DNA of 64,000 bases from Microbacterium terrisoli (GCF_030866805.1 NZ_CP133019.1:1-64000); one strand, 5' to 3'; positions 1-11,566 are shown, numbered from the stretch's first letter. Made by a program: numbers and translations. The notes: generated by a model not told the origin, from the letters alone.

Positions 1-1413
1 ATGACGTCGCAGGACGATCCCGACGTGCCGGTGTGGGGCACCGTCCTCCACCTGCTCGAAGCCGACGACAGAGTCACCCCTCAGATGTGGGGATTTCTGA
101 ACCTCGCCGTCGCACAGGGCGTGATGGGCGGGATCCTCTACATCGACGTCCCCAACGATCTGACCGCAGCCCAGATCAACAAGCGCATGCGCGCCCCGAT
201 CATGGAAGCGCTCGAGCACGCCGGCGACGAAGCATCCTCGTTCCGCGTCGTGGTCAACCCTGAAGTCACCGATGCGCACCTGGCATCCCCGATGCAGAGC
301 CAGGCGCAGGGCGCGTCGGCCCCGGTGATCGACCCGCCCACCGTCGAACGGCCCGAGTCGATCCCTCAGCCCGAGCGGCGCGACACGCGTCTGAACCCCA
401 AGTACAGCTTCGATAATTTCGTCATCGGCCAGTCCAACCGCTTCGCCCACGCGGCAGCGGTGGCTGTGGCGGAGGCGCCGGCCAAGGCCTACAACCCGCT
501 GTTCATCTACGGCGACTCGGGTCTGGGCAAGACGCACCTTCTGCACGCGATCGGCGACTACGCACAGAGCATGTATGCCGGCATCCGCGTGCGCTATGTC
601 TCCAGCGAAGAGTTCACGAACGACTTCATCAACTCGATCGCCAACAACCGCGGCTCAGCATTCCAGGCCCGATACCGTGACGTCGACATCCTGCTCATCG
701 ACGACATCCAGTTCTTGCAGGGACGCGCCGAGACGCAGGAAGCCTTCTTCCACACCTTCAATACGCTGCACGACCACGACAAGCAGGTCGTGATCACCAG
801 CGACGTGCCGCCCAAGCACCTCACCGGATTCGAAGACCGCATGCGCAGTCGGTTCGAGTGGGGTCTGATCACGGACGTGCAGGCCCCCGACCTCGAGACC
901 CGCATCGCGATCCTGCGCAAGAAGGCGCAGAGCGAGCGACTGCAGATTCCCGACGAGGTGCTCGAGTACATCGCCACGGTCGTCTCATCGAACATCCGCG
1001 AGCTCGAGGGGGCGCTGATCCGGGTGTCGGCCTTTGCGAGCCTGAACCGTTCCACGCTGGACATGTCGTTGGCACAGACGGTGCTGCGCGACATCGTCGA
1101 CCAGGACGACGCGAACGTGATCTCGCCGACCGACATCATCACCGCCACCGCGTCATACTTCAAGCTCTCGGTCGACGATCTCTACGGCTCGAGCCGCTCG
1201 CAGGCCGTCGCACAGGCCCGGCAGATCGCCATGTACCTGTGCCGCGAGCGCACGAGCCTGTCACTGCCCAAGATCGGTCAGCTGTTCGGCGGCCGCGATC
1301 ACACGACGGTGATGTACGCGTACAAGAAGATCAGCGACCTCATGAAAGAGCGCCGCTCGATCTACAACCACGTCACCGACATCACCGCGCAGCTCGGCCG
1401 CAACGGCCGCTGA
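1..1413 (+). CDS. dnaA: Chromosomal replication initiator DnaA
   Basis: DnaA binds DnaA boxes at oriC, melts the origin and recruits the helicase. The 470-residue product has an N-terminal domain I (about 1-90), a short variable linker (about 95-130), an AAA+ domain with Walker A GDSGLGKT at 171-178 and Walker B LLIDDIQF at 231-238, and a C-terminal DnaA-box-binding helix-turn-helix with the signature RDHTTV at 432-437. The length is normal for actinobacteria with a short domain II. The window begins at its ATG, so the promoter and any upstream autoregulatory boxes cannot be seen. The following 390 bases carry DnaA boxes and lead into dnaN, the standard origin arrangement. Confidence 0.98.
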   Translation: MTSQDDPDVPVWGTVLHLLEADDRVTPQMWGFLNLAVAQGVMGGILYIDVPNDLTAAQINKRMRAPIMEALEHAGDEASSFRVVVNPEVTDAHLASPMQSQAQGASAPVIDPPTVERPESIPQPERRDTRLNPKYSFDNFVIGQSNRFAHAAAVAVAEAPAKAYNPLFIYGDSGLGKTHLLHAIGDYAQSMYAGIRVRYVSSEEFTNDFINSIANNRGSAFQARYRDVDILLIDDIQFLQGRAETQEAFFHTFNTLHDHDKQVVITSDVPPKHLTGFEDRMRSRFEWGLITDVQAPDLETRIAILRKKAQSERLQIPDEVLEYIATVVSSNIRELEGALIRVSAFASLNRSTLDMSLAQTVLRDIVDQDDANVISPTDIITATASYFKLSVDDLYGSSRSQAVAQARQIAMYLCRERTSLSLPKIGQLFGGRDHTTVMYAYKKISDLMKERRSIYNHVTDITAQLGRNGR

Positions 1414-1803
1414 CGCACTGGCGCGCGGCATCCCTGACTCGATTCCACAATGTGGATAACTTGTGGAAAACCCTCCGGAAGCTGTCATTCGATGTGAGCG
1501 AATCCGCAGCGTCTGTGGATAACTCGAGACGCCCGCCGGCGGCCTGGATCTGCTGCACACGCGTGATTCCGCAGGAAATCCACATCTCACACGGTTGTAG
1601 TTCCTTACTCCCGTAAGTCATCCACCGAGTTATCCACAGTTCCCACAGCTGTTAACACCATGACAAGAAGTTAACGATGAAGAAGGCGATCCGATCACCT
1701 CGCCGAGTTCGGCCCGGGCGTCGCCCTTTCCAGAGAGCCCATCGGAATCCGTCGCCGAGGGCACTAGCATGAGAAAACCCACGCCCGTGAAAAGGGAGCG
1801 CAA
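1414..1803. other. oriC: Chromosomal origin of replication (oriC)
   Basis: This non-coding stretch between dnaA and dnaN holds three perfect or near-perfect DnaA boxes: TGTGGATAA at 1451-1459 and 1514-1522 (reverse orientation) and TTATCCACA at 1630-1638. Weaker look-alikes occur at 1461-1469 and 1576-1584. Two GTTAAC hexamers (1651-1656, 1670-1675) lie in a locally A/T-richer patch after the last box, a candidate unwinding element. It also contains the 5' untranslated region of dnaN. The position between dnaA and dnaN is the usual origin site in actinobacteria. The exact unwinding site is inferred. Confidence 0.9.
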
Positions 1804-2946
1804 GTGAAGTTCCACGTTGGCCGCGATGTGTTCGCCGAGGCCGTCTCGTTCGTAGTGAAGCTCTTGCCACAGCGCAATCCGCAGCCGATCCTGGCCGGGG
1901 TGCTGATCGAAGCCGGTGATCACGGACTGTCGCTGTCGGCGTTCGACTACGAAGCCTCGGCGCGCACCACGATCGAGGCGAGCGTGGACGAGCCAGGGAC
2001 GATCCTCGTACACGGCAGACTTCTCTCCGACATCGCCAGTCGCCTGCCGAACGCACCGATCCAGGTCGAAGTCGAAGACGACGGCATCCTGCTGACCTGT
2101 GGATCGGCGCGGTTCACCCTCGCCTCCATGCCCGTGCAGGAATATCCCGCGATCCCCGAGGTCAGCGGTGAGTCGGGTCTCGTGCCGGCCGAAGACTTCG
2201 CGACCGCCATCGCACAGGTGGCCTTCGCCGCCTCTCGTGACGACGTGACTCCCGTGCTCACCGGCGTGCAGCTTGAAGTGTCCGGCACGCAGCTGAGCCT
2301 GGTCGCCACCGACCGTTACCGGGTGGCGCTGCGCGACATCCCGTGGGACGGCGGCGCATCCGCCGAAGAGACGGCGGCCCTGGTTCCGGCGCGCACGCTG
2401 ACCGAGGTCGGCAAGACGTTCTCCCACGGCGGCAACATCTCGATCGCGTTCTCGGGATCCGGCGACCGCGAGATCATCGCGTTCACCTCGGGCAACAAGA
2501 CCGTCACTTCGCTGCTGATCAAGGGCAACTTCCCGCCCGTGCGCCGGCTGTTCCCTGAGCAGACCGAGCACCACGCGGTCGTGAACACCGCCGATCTCGC
2601 CGAAGCCGTGCGCCGCGTCGCGCTCGTGCTCGATCGGTCGGCGCCGCTGCGATTCACATTCACGCCCGAAGGCGTGACGATGGATGCCTCGGGCACCGAG
2701 CAGGCGCGAGCCAACGAAGCCGTCGATGCGACTCTCGTCGGCGAGGATGTGACGCTGGGCCTGAATCCGCAGTACCTTCTGGAGGCCCTGGCCGCCGTGC
2801 GCAGTGAGTTCACGCGCATCACTTTCACCTCGAGCGAGAACCAGAACAAGCTCAGCCCGGTGCTGATCACCCCGCAGACCTCGGTCGACAAGGGCGGAGA
2901 AGAGAGCTTCCGCTACCTGCTGCAGCCGAACCTGCTGCTGCGCTGA
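1804..2946 (+). CDS. dnaN: DNA polymerase III beta sliding clamp
   Basis: The beta clamp encircles DNA and tethers polymerase III and other clamp-binding proteins. The product is 380 residues and collinear with the three-domain clamp fold; the C-terminus VLITPQ...YLLQPNLLLR resembles the usual clamp tail. Translation starts at GTG 1804, preceded by AAAAGGGAGCG as ribosome binding site. It is separated from dnaA by oriC and from recF by 136 bases that contain an inverted repeat and a possible recF promoter. Confidence 0.97.
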   Translation: MKFHVGRDVFAEAVSFVVKLLPQRNPQPILAGVLIEAGDHGLSLSAFDYEASARTTIEASVDEPGTILVHGRLLSDIASRLPNAPIQVEVEDDGILLTCGSARFTLASMPVQEYPAIPEVSGESGLVPAEDFATAIAQVAFAASRDDVTPVLTGVQLEVSGTQLSLVATDRYRVALRDIPWDGGASAEETAALVPARTLTEVGKTFSHGGNISIAFSGSGDREIIAFTSGNKTVTSLLIKGNFPPVRRLFPEQTEHHAVVNTADLAEAVRRVALVLDRSAPLRFTFTPEGVTMDASGTEQARANEAVDATLVGEDVTLGLNPQYLLEALAAVRSEFTRITFTSSENQNKLSPVLITPQTSVDKGGEESFRYLLQPNLLLR

Positions 2947-2964
2947 CGCCGCCGCCCGTCCCTG

Positions 2965-3052
2965 CTCGTCGAAATCATGTGATCTTGACGGGCACACATG
3001 AATTTTGCGTCGGTTCGATGTGTCGTCGTCGAGTGCATATGATTTCGACGAG
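2965..3052. repeat. 14-bp inverted repeat in the dnaN-recF gap
   Basis: CTCGTCGAAATCAT at 2965-2978 is exactly complementary to ATGATTTCGACGAG at 3039-3052, with 60 bases between the arms. The similarity extends to 16 of 17 positions inward. The right arm overlaps a candidate -10 element (TATGAT, 3038-3043) in front of recF. The arms could be two half-sites of a dimeric regulator or a long hairpin. No regulator is identifiable from the window. Confidence 0.6.
3015..3043 (+). promoter_or_regulatory. Candidate recF promoter
   Basis: TATGAT at 3038-3043 matches a sigma-70-type -10 hexamer and sits about 40 bases upstream of the recF start. The -35 region near 3014-3020 (TTCGATG) is a poor match, so the call rests on the -10 alone. 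The hexamer lies at the edge of the right arm of the inverted repeat. Confidence 0.3.
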
Positions 3053-3082
3053 CCACGCGGGCCGGTGGGTAGGGTGGGTGCG

Positions 3083-4246
3083 GTGATCGTCGAGCAGCTC
3101 AGCCTGGTGGATTTCCGCAATTACGCGGCCGCCGATGTCGCGCTCGATGCCGGCGCCAACGTGTTCATCGGGCGCAACGGCCAGGGCAAGACCAACCTCG
3201 CCGAAGCCATCGCATATCTCGCGACCCTGGGTTCGCACCGTGTGTCAAGCGATGCCCCGATGGTCCGCGAGGGTGCAGATGCCGCGATAGTGCGCGCGCG
3301 GCTCGCCCATGGCGAGCGCCGAGTGCAGCTCGAGGTGCGGATCAACAAGCAGGGCTCGAACAAGGCGCGGGTCAATGGTGCCGCGATCAAGCCCACCGAG
3401 CTGCCGCGCTACGCCCAGGTCGTGCTGTTCGCTCCCGAAGACCTGCAGATCGTGCGCGGCGATCCGTCAGCGCGGCGGCGGTTCGCCGACCAGCTGCTCA
3501 TCCAGCGCACACCGCGTATGGCCGCCGTCCTCAGCGACTACGACCGCGTGCTGCGCCAGCGCAATGCTCTGCTGAAATCCGCCAGGGCGCGCGGCATCCG
3601 CGGCGACCAGCTGTCGACCCTGGACGTCTGGGACGAGAAGCTGGTCTCACTGGGCGCGCAGGTGATTGATGCGCGCGCGGCGCTCACCGCCGAGCTTGCC
3701 CCTCCGATGGCCGACGCCTATCAGCAGATCGCCGGTGAGAACCATGACCCGCAGCTGGACTGGGCGCTGTCGGTGCGCGGGGCCGACCCCGAAGACGGTG
3801 CCGACGACGCGGATGCCGCGGCATCCGGTGACACCGTGGACCTGTTCCGCGCGGCGCTGGCCGCCAAGCGTGGGGCAGAGCTCGACCGCGGTCTGACCCT
3901 GGTCGGGCCGCATCGAGACGATCTGGTGCTGCGGGTTCGAGGGCTGCCGGTCAAGGGATATGCATCGCACGGCGAATCGTGGTCGGTCGCGCTCTCGCTG
4001 AGACTGGCGTCGGCTGCGCTGCTGCGCGCCGAGTCGCAGCTGGGCGATCCCGTGCTGATCCTCGACGACGTCTTCGCCGAGCTCGACGCCGACCGGCGCG
4101 AGCGTCTGGCTGCACTGACGGCGGGCTTCGAGCAGGTCATCGTGACCTCGGCCGTCGAAGCGGACGTCCCCGACGCGCTGCGCGCGCACGTCGTCCGGGT
4201 CGAGGCGGGAACGATCATCGACGCGGAGCACGCCGATGACCGATGA
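3083..4246 (+). CDS. recF: DNA replication and repair protein RecF
   Basis: RecF is an SMC-like ATPase that loads RecA at gaps through RecO and RecR. Starting at GTG 3083 gives 387 residues beginning VIVEQLSLVDFRNY, the family's standard N-terminus; an upstream ATG at 3005 would add 26 residues unlike the family and lacks a ribosome site, whereas AGGGTGGG precedes 3083. Walker A GRNGQGKT is at about 30-37. The ABC-like signature (SVALSLRLAS) and Walker B VLILDDVFAELD follow in the C-terminal third. The gene overlaps the DUF721 gene by 11 bases, suggesting translational coupling. Confidence 0.95.
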   Translation: MIVEQLSLVDFRNYAAADVALDAGANVFIGRNGQGKTNLAEAIAYLATLGSHRVSSDAPMVREGADAAIVRARLAHGERRVQLEVRINKQGSNKARVNGAAIKPTELPRYAQVVLFAPEDLQIVRGDPSARRRFADQLLIQRTPRMAAVLSDYDRVLRQRNALLKSARARGIRGDQLSTLDVWDEKLVSLGAQVIDARAALTAELAPPMADAYQQIAGENHDPQLDWALSVRGADPEDGADDADAAASGDTVDLFRAALAAKRGAELDRGLTLVGPHRDDLVLRVRGLPVKGYASHGESWSVALSLRLASAALLRAESQLGDPVLILDDVFAELDADRRERLAALTAGFEQVIVTSAVEADVPDALRAHVVRVEAGTIIDAEHADDR

Positions 4247-4727
4247 GCAGGATGCCGTACCCGAGACGCTGGCGACGTATCTGCGCCTGCGGGGGCTCGA
4301 GCCGTCGCCCCGGGCCAAGCGCCGCCGGCGCCGGCGCGATCCCGACGACGAGCACCAGCCGTTCACCGGCGGTCGCGATCCAAAGGGTGTGGGTGATGTG
4401 CTCAACGCACTCACCCGCGAGGCGGGGTGGTCCTCGAATCTGGACCGCGCCGATCTCGTGCGGCAGTGGGATGAGGTGGCCGGAGTCGAGACCGCTCGGC
4501 ACACGCGACCGGTGGGCTTGGCCGAGGGGATGCTGACCGTCCAGTGCGACTCGACCGCGTGGGCCAAACAGCTGAAATTCATGCGCGCGCAGATTCTCAC
4601 CGAGATCCTTCGGCGCTACCCCGACGCGGGCGTCGAGACGATCCGTTTCCTCGGTCCGGACGTCCCCTCGTGGAAATGGGGCCCCAGAGCCGTTCCAGGG
4701 CGCGGTCCGCGCGATACCTACGGATAA
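4236..4727 (+). CDS. DUF721 (DciA-family) protein
   Basis: The 163-residue protein has a basic N-terminus (RAKRRRRRRDP, about 28-38) and a C-terminal DUF721 domain (about 55-145) with the characteristic pattern W-x3-G...HT-P...G-LTV-x-S-x-AW...L. DUF721 includes DciA, which in many bacteria assists loading of the replicative helicase; in actinobacteria the gene between recF and gyrB belongs to this family. It starts inside recF, indicating coupled translation. The molecular role in this organism is inferred from family membership. Confidence 0.85.
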   Translation: MTDEQDAVPETLATYLRLRGLEPSPRAKRRRRRRDPDDEHQPFTGGRDPKGVGDVLNALTREAGWSSNLDRADLVRQWDEVAGVETARHTRPVGLAEGMLTVQCDSTAWAKQLKFMRAQILTEILRRYPDAGVETIRFLGPDVPSWKWGPRAVPGRGPRDTYG

Positions 4728-4828
4728 CCGGACTCCGGGATCATCCGGATCGGTTTTCCACCGGCAGAGGGGCGTATATCCGCTGTGGAGGGACTCTTCT
4801 TGATAGGATGATCAGGTCACCTCGATGA

Positions 4829-6895
<2,067 letters not shown>

Positions 6896-6897
6896 TG

Positions 6898-6958
6898 CGT
6901 TTCGTCTGACGACCCCGTCCTGAACCCGGTCGTGCGGCGAGCGGAGCGACACGAAACG
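6898..6958. repeat. Nested inverted repeats between gyrB and gyrA
   Basis: CGTTTCGT (6898-6905) pairs with ACGAAACG (6951-6958), and inside it ACGACC (6909-6914) pairs with GGTCGT (6928-6933). In the gyrBA transcript this could fold into a hairpin before the gyrA ribosome site. There is no T-run, so it is not a typical terminator; a processing or attenuation role is speculative. Confidence 0.4.
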
Positions 6959-6978
6959 ACGCGAAGAAAGATTCACAC

Positions 6979-9558
6979 ATGGCTGACGACGAACGCCCCA
7001 CCGAAGCACCCGCGCACAACCACGGCAAGATCGACCAGGTCGACCTGCAGGTCGAGATGCAGCGCAGCTATCTCGACTATGCGATGAGTGTCATCGTCGG
7101 GCGCGCCCTGCCGGACGTGCGCGACGGCCTCAAGCCCGTGCACCGCCGCGTGATCTACGCGATGTACGACGGCGGCTACCGTCCCGACAAGTCGTTCTCG
7201 AAGTGTGCGCGCGTGGTCGGCGAGGTCATGGGGCAGTACCACCCGCACGGCGACTCGGCGATCTACGACACCCTCGTCCGGCTCGTGCAGCCGTGGTCGC
7301 TGCGGTACCCGCTCGCCCTCGGCCAGGGCAACTTCGGCTCACCGGGCAACCAGGGCGCCGCCGCCCCGCGGTACACCGAGACGAAGATGGCTCCGCTCGC
7401 GCTGGAGATGGTGCGCGACATCGAAGAAGAGACCGTCGACTTCCAGGACAACTACGACGGTCAGACGCAAGAGCCGGTCGTCCTTCCCTCCCGGTTCCCG
7501 AACCTGCTGGTGAACGGATCGGTGGGCATCGCGGTCGGGATGGCCACCAACATCCCGCCCCACAACCTGCGCGAGGTGGCCGACGGTGCGCTGTGGGCAC
7601 TGGAGCATCCCGAGGCCACTCGTGAAGAGCTGCTGGCCGCGCTGATGCAGCGCATCCCCGGCCCGGACTTCCCGACCTCGGCGCAGATCCTCGGGGTCCG
7701 CGGCATCCACGATGCCTATCGCACCGGGCGCGGATCGATCACGATGCGCGCAGTCGTCGAGGTCGAAGAGATCCAGGGCCGCACGTGCCTCGTGGTCACC
7801 GAGCTGCCCTATCAGGTGAACCCGGACAACGTCGCCGTGAAGATCCGCGACCTCGCGCGCGATGGGCGCATCTCGGGCATCGCCGACATCCGTGACGAGT
7901 CCAGTGACCGCACCGGCCAGCGTCTGGTGATCGTGCTGCGGCGGGATGCCGTGGCCAAGGTCGTGCTGAACAACCTGTACAAGCACACTCAGCTGCAGGA
8001 GAACTTCGGCGCGAACATGCTCGCGATCGTCGACGGGGTGCCGCGCACCCTGCCGCTGGACGGGTTCATCTCGCACTGGGTCACCCACCAGGTCGACGTC
8101 ATCGTGCGCCGCACGCGCTTCCGTCTGCGCAAGGCCGAAGAGCGCATGCACATTCTGCGCGGCTACCTGAAGGCGCTCGATGCCCTCGACGAGGTCATCG
8201 CGCTGATCCGCCGCTCGCCCACGGTCGATGAGGCCCGTGAGGGACTGAAGTCCCTGCTGGAGGTCGATGACGATCAGGCCGACGCGATTCTGGCAATGCA
8301 GCTGCGGCGCCTGGCGGCACTGGAGCGACAGAAGATCATCGACGAGGCCGCCGATCTCGAGGTGCAGATCGCCGACTTCAACGACATCCTCGGCTCGCCC
8401 GAGCGGCAGCGGATCATCATCCGCGACGAGCTCACGCAGATCGTGGACAAGTTCGGCGACGAACGGCGCACGCACATCCTTCCCGGGTACGACGGCGACA
8501 TGTCGGTCGAAGACCTCATCCCCGAAGAGGAGATGGTGGTCACCGTCACCCGCGACGGCTACATCAAGCGCACCCGCAGCGACAACTACCGCTCGCAGCA
8601 CCGCGGCGGCAAGGGTGTGAAGGGCGCGCAGCTGCGCGCCGACGATGTCGTGGAGCACTTCTTCGTGACCACCACGCACCACTGGCTGCTCTTCTTCACC
8701 GACAAGGGGCGCGTGTACCGGGCCAAGGCCTATGAAGTGCCCGAGGCCGGTCGCGACGCGAAGGGACAGCACGTCGCGAACCTGCTGGCGCTGCAGCCCG
8801 AAGAGGAGATCACGCAGATCCTCGACGTGCGGCATTACAACGACGCTTCCTACCTCGTGCTGGCCACGCGCGGCGGCCTGGTCAAGAAGAGCCGGCTGAG
8901 CGACTACGACACCAACCGCCAGGGCGGCATCATCGCGATCCGCCTGCGCGAGGGCGACGAGCTGGTCAGTGCTCTGCTGGTCGATCAGGATGACGAGATC
9001 TTGCTGATCAGCCACCACGGCATGTCGCTGCGGTTCGCGGCGACCGATGAGGCACTGCGTCCGATGGGTCGCTCGACCGAGGGTGTGAAGGGCATGTCGT
9101 TCCGCGAGGGCGACAGTCTGCTTTCGGCGTCGGTGGCAAGCTCCGACGGCTACGTGTTCGTGGTCACCGAAGGCGGTTACGCCAAACGCACCGCAGTGGG
9201 GGAGTACCGCGTGCAGGGGCGTGGCGGACTGGGCATCAAGGTCGCCAAGCTCAACGACGATCGAGGGGGCCTGGCCGGCGGTCTGATCGCCGCCGAGGAC
9301 GACGAGATCTTGGTGGTTCTTGCCAGCGGCAAGGTGGTACGCTCTGCCGTGGCCGAGGTACCTGCCAAGGGTCGAGACACCATGGGTGTCGTGTTCGCCC
9401 GTCCCGACGACGACGACCGGATCATCGCCATCGCGCGCAACTCCGAGCGGGCCGTGGTCGATGAAGACGAAGCGGATGCCTCCGCCACCGATACCGCAGA
9501 ACCAGCGGTGGTAGAGTCCGAGACTTCATCGAACCACGAAGAGAGCACTGACGCATGA
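6979..9558 (+). CDS. gyrA: DNA gyrase subunit A
   Basis: GyrA cuts and rejoins DNA as part of the A2B2 gyrase. The 859-residue product has the breakage-reunion domain with catalytic Tyr132 in [11 protein letters not shown] and a quinolone-determining stretch [11 protein letters not shown] with Ser93 and Asp97, i.e. the residues found in quinolone-sensitive gyrases. The C-terminal beta-pinwheel carries the GyrA-box-like [10 protein letters not shown] (about 540). An acidic Ala/Thr/Glu-rich tail ends the protein. The stop overlaps the start of the DUF3566 gene (ATGA at 9555-9558). Confidence 0.98.
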   Translation: MADDERPTEAPAHNHGKIDQVDLQVEMQRSYLDYAMSVIVGRALPDVRDGLKPVHRRVIYAMYDGGYRPDKSFSKCARVVGEVMGQYHPHGDSAIYDTLVRLVQPWSLRYPLALGQGNFGSPGNQGAAAPRYTETKMAPLALEMVRDIEEETVDFQDNYDGQTQEPVVLPSRFPNLLVNGSVGIAVGMATNIPPHNLREVADGALWALEHPEATREELLAALMQRIPGPDFPTSAQILGVRGIHDAYRTGRGSITMRAVVEVEEIQGRTCLVVTELPYQVNPDNVAVKIRDLARDGRISGIADIRDESSDRTGQRLVIVLRRDAVAKVVLNNLYKHTQLQENFGANMLAIVDGVPRTLPLDGFISHWVTHQVDVIVRRTRFRLRKAEERMHILRGYLKALDALDEVIALIRRSPTVDEAREGLKSLLEVDDDQADAILAMQLRRLAALERQKIIDEAADLEVQIADFNDILGSPERQRIIIRDELTQIVDKFGDERRTHILPGYDGDMSVEDLIPEEEMVVTVTRDGYIKRTRSDNYRSQHRGGKGVKGAQLRADDVVEHFFVTTTHHWLLFFTDKGRVYRAKAYEVPEAGRDAKGQHVANLLALQPEEEITQILDVRHYNDASYLVLATRGGLVKKSRLSDYDTNRQGGIIAIRLREGDELVSALLVDQDDEILLISHHGMSLRFAATDEALRPMGRSTEGVKGMSFREGDSLLSASVASSDGYVFVVTEGGYAKRTAVGEYRVQGRGGLGIKVAKLNDDRGGLAGGLIAAEDDEILVVLASGKVVRSAVAEVPAKGRDTMGVVFARPDDDDRIIAIARNSERAVVDEDEADASATDTAEPAVVESETSSNHEESTDA

Positions 9559-9959
9559 GCACGGTAGCCGACAAGCTCGCCAAGAAATCGACGCACAAGA
9601 CCAGCGCCAAGCAGGTGCGGCTGCGCTTGGTCTACGTGGACTTCTGGTCGGCCGTCAAGCTCTCTTTCCTGGCGGCCATCGCATTGGCCGTCGTGACGCT
9701 GGTGTCGTTCTTCCTCGTCTACATGGTGATCTCGGCCACCGGGCTGATCGGCAAGGCCGACGACCTGTTCAAGAGCATCTCCGGTGGAGGTCAGGCCTTG
9801 TCGTCGATCATCGGCCTGCCACAGGTGATGGGCGTGGCCGCGATCATCGCGATCTTGAACCTGGTGGTCGGCACCGTGCTCGGCGCCGTTGTCGCCGGCC
9901 TCTACAACCTGGCCGTGAAGGTCACCGGCGGCCTGCTGATCGGCTTCACCTCGAACTGA
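9555..9959 (+). CDS. DUF3566 membrane protein
   Basis: The 134-residue protein matches the DUF3566 membrane family whose gene follows gyrA in most actinobacteria. It has a basic cytoplasmic N-terminus ([16 protein letters not shown]), a first membrane segment at about 33-60 and a second at about 95-125. The start codon overlaps the gyrA stop, so it is co-translated with gyrase. Its function is unknown; roles near the divisome have been proposed for relatives, but nothing in this sequence shows that directly. Confidence 0.85.
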   Translation: MSTVADKLAKKSTHKTSAKQVRLRLVYVDFWSAVKLSFLAAIALAVVTLVSFFLVYMVISATGLIGKADDLFKSISGGGQALSSIIGLPQVMGVAAIIAILNLVVGTVLGAVVAGLYNLAVKVTGGLLIGFTSN

Positions 9960-9975
9960 CGTGCCGTCCGGCCGG

Positions 9976-10698
9976 TCAGGCGATGCCGGTGGTGCCCAAC
10001 AGCATGCCGATCAGGAATGTGGCGGCCAGCGCCAGTGCGCCGCCGATCACCAGACGGGCGATCGAGCGTCCTCTCGGTGCGCCGCCCAGCCGCGCCGCGA
10101 TCGTGCCGGTGATCGCCAGGGCGACCAGCACCGCCGCGAATGTCACGACGATGCGGGCAGGCGCCGGCACGAGCAGGATCGCCAGCATCGGCAGGATCGC
10201 ACCGATCGTGAACGCGATCGCCGACGACAGCGCCGCGTGCCAGGGGTTGACCAGGTCATCCTGATCGATGTGCAACTCGACTTCGAGGTGCGCCTTCAGC
10301 GCATCATGGGCGGTGAGTTCTTCGGCGACCCTGCTCGCCGTCTCGCGTGAGAGCCCGCGCTCCTCGTACATCTGCGTCAGCTCTTCGAGCTCTTCGTCAG
10401 GCATGTCGATGAGCTCTTGCGTCTCTTTGGCGATCAGCGCGCGCTCGGTATCGCGTTGGCTGCTGACCGACACATACTCGCCGAGTGCCATCGAGACCGC
10501 ACCACCGACGAGGGCGGCGGCGCCCGCCGTGAAGATCGGCCCGATGTCGGCGGTCGCCGCCGCGACGCCGACGACCACGGCCGCCACTGACACGATGCCG
10601 TCGTTGGCTCCGAGCACCCCGGCGCGCAGCCAGTTGAGGCGTTGGCCGATCCTGTCGGAGTGCTCTTCGCCCGGGTGGGCGGTGACATCCTCGCTCAT
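9976..10698 (-). CDS. VIT1/CCC1-family transporter
   Basis: Members of the VIT family move Fe2+ or Mn2+ across membranes. The 240-residue protein starting at MSEDVTAHPGEEHS has the family's first membrane helix motif GANDGIVS, the GEYVSVSSQRD segment, a long cytoplasmic loop rich in Glu and His (about 75-140) that can bind metal, and three C-terminal membrane helices. A longer reading frame up to 10749 exists, but MSED at 10698 (or the adjacent Met at 10701) fits the family better. It is convergent with the DUF3566 gene. No metal-responsive operator was recognised. Confidence 0.88.
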   Translation of the reverse strand: MSEDVTAHPGEEHSDRIGQRLNWLRAGVLGANDGIVSVAAVVVGVAAATADIGPIFTAGAAALVGGAVSMALGEYVSVSSQRDTERALIAKETQELIDMPDEELEELTQMYEERGLSRETASRVAEELTAHDALKAHLEVELHIDQDDLVNPWHAALSSAIAFTIGAILPMLAILLVPAPARIVVTFAAVLVALAITGTIAARLGGAPRGRSIARLVIGGALALAATFLIGMLLGTTGIA

Positions 10699-10776
10699 CA
10701 TCACAGTGAAGCAAGAGGACGCCATCACGGCAAGGAAGCGAACCCTCACCGATTCGGAAAATCGCGGCGATTCGGG

Positions 10777-10782
10777 TAATCT
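10777..10782 (+). promoter_or_regulatory. Candidate -10 of the tRNA-Ile/tRNA-Ala operon
   Basis: TAATCT lies 30 bases before the mature 5' end of tRNA-Ile. A weak -35 (TCGGAA) is about 17 bases further upstream. The two tRNA genes are 9 bases apart and must be co-transcribed, so a promoter here is expected, but the match is only moderate. Confidence 0.3.
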
Positions 10783-10811
10783 CTTGGAGGTTGACAGTGC
10801 GTGTCACCAGC

Positions 10812-10888
10812 GGGGGTATAGCTCAGGCGGTTAGAGCGCTTCACTGATAATGAAGAGGTCCCAGGTTCAAGTCCTGGTACCCCCACCA
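10812..10888 (+). tRNA. tRNA-Ile (anticodon GAT)
   Basis: The acceptor GGGGGTA (10812-10818) pairs with TACCCCC (10878-10884), followed by A73 and an encoded CCA (10886-10888). The anticodon arm reads CTTCA-CTGATAA-TGAAG, giving GAT. The T arm contains GGTTCAAGTCC. Ile and Ala tRNA genes downstream of gyrA are the standard actinobacterial arrangement. Confidence 0.97.
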
Positions 10889-10897
10889 TCACCTCGC

Positions 10898-10970
10898 GGG
10901 GCCTTAGCTCAGTTGGTAGAGCACCTGCTTTGCAAGCAGGGGGTCAGGGGTTCGAATCCCCTAGGCTCCA
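10898..10970 (+). tRNA. tRNA-Ala (anticodon TGC)
   Basis: The acceptor GGGGCCT (10898-10904) pairs with AGGCTCC (10963-10969) with one G-U pair; A73 is 10970 and CCA is not encoded. The anticodon arm CCTGC-TTTGCAA-GCAGG gives TGC. Its 3' half from the anticodon arm onward (10927-10971) is repeated exactly at 14446-14490, marking it as the integration target of the element to the right. The tRNA itself remains intact. Confidence 0.97.
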
Positions 10971-10971
10971 C
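10927..10971 (+). repeat. attL: tRNA-Ala 3' segment of the 45-bp direct repeat
   Basis: These 45 bases, from the anticodon stem to one base past the discriminator, are identical to 14446-14490. Bases on both sides differ (T versus C before, A versus T after). A repeat starting in the anticodon arm and ending at the tRNA 3' end is the usual att core of tyrosine recombinases that integrate into tRNA genes. Confidence 0.9.
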
Positions 10972-10984
10972 AAGACACCAAGTC

Positions 10985-11018
10985 AGAGGCTGTTTTACGA
11001 GAGAAAGACGGCCTCTTT
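10985..11018 (+). terminator. Probable terminator after the tRNA genes
   Basis: AGAGGC (10985-10990) pairs with GCCTCT (11011-11016), followed by TTCGTTTC. It lies 14 bases after tRNA-Ala, inside the left end of the inserted element, and could end the tRNA transcript. The stem is short and the T-run broken. Confidence 0.4.
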
Positions 11019-11044
11019 CGTTTCTCCACCACTCTGTGGGACGT

Positions 11045-11429
11045 CACCCGCGACGGTCGCCAGCCCGGGTCGTTGCGGCTCCGAGCAGATCGAGGATCGC
11101 CGCCCCGTTCCTCGGCGCCTGAGACCCTCTCGTAACCGTAGAGGTCCAGCCCCATTGTCGCGAAAACTGCAGGCTGCCCGTTGAATCCCTGGACGTCATA
11201 GAGCTTGGAGGGTTCGGTTCCTGGATAAGCCAGCACTGCGACTGGCGAATGGAGCACTGCGGTCTCGTAGGGGACATTCTGGTTGTACGGGTCGCCAATC
11301 GTCTGGGCCGTGAGGGTGACGTCGGTGAGTCGTGCCTGCACGGTGCCAGCGCCGAACTGCCGCTGGGTGGCCCACGTGATTGGTCGTGCCCTGCGCCTGA
11401 CCGGCGCTAAGCCCGTTGATCTGAGTCAT
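11045..11429 (-). pseudogene. Frameshifted gene of unknown function
   Basis: A start ATG at 11429 follows a strong ribosome site (GGAGAGTTAGAC, itself preceded by GAAGAAGAAGAA) and opens with MTQINGLSAGQAQ. That frame soon becomes low-quality, while a sensible protein continues one frame over near 11375-11341: QFGAGTVQARLTDVTL...VPYETAVLHSPVAVLAYPG...FATMGLDLYGYERVSG. This indicates one frameshift. Downstream of about 11045 the frame runs into the tRNA terminator and tRNA-Ala itself, so the natural 3' end is lost. I do not recognise the family. Confidence 0.45.
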
Positions 11430-11513
11430 GTCTAACTCTCCTTCTTCTTCTTCTTTTCTTGTCGAGTCAGCAGCTGCTTACGGGTCGAGGTGGTTGAGCT
11501 GCCGCGCCCACGC

Positions 11514-11543
11514 AAAAGGCCCACCCCGAAGGGTGGGCCTTTC
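11514..11543 (-). terminator. Rho-independent terminator of the LysM gene
   Basis: AGGCCCACCC (11517-11526) and GGGTGGGCCT (11531-11540) form a perfect 10-bp stem with a 4-base loop. Read on the minus strand the hairpin is followed by TTTT and sits 24 bases after the stop of the LysM lipoprotein gene. On the plus strand it ends in TTTC, so it may work in both directions. Confidence 0.85.
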
Positions 11544-11566
11544 ATGCCGGCGGTTTGCGTGTCGCG

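Noticed and set aside
1630..3120. A 496-codon frame antisense to dnaN
   Set aside because: Shadow of dnaN codon usage; composition is Arg/His/Asp/Gln-rich without domains, and it crosses the origin and the recF promoter region.
7339..9018. A 559-codon open frame antisense to gyrA
   Set aside because: Shadow of the gyrA reading frame; low-complexity composition and no ribosome site.
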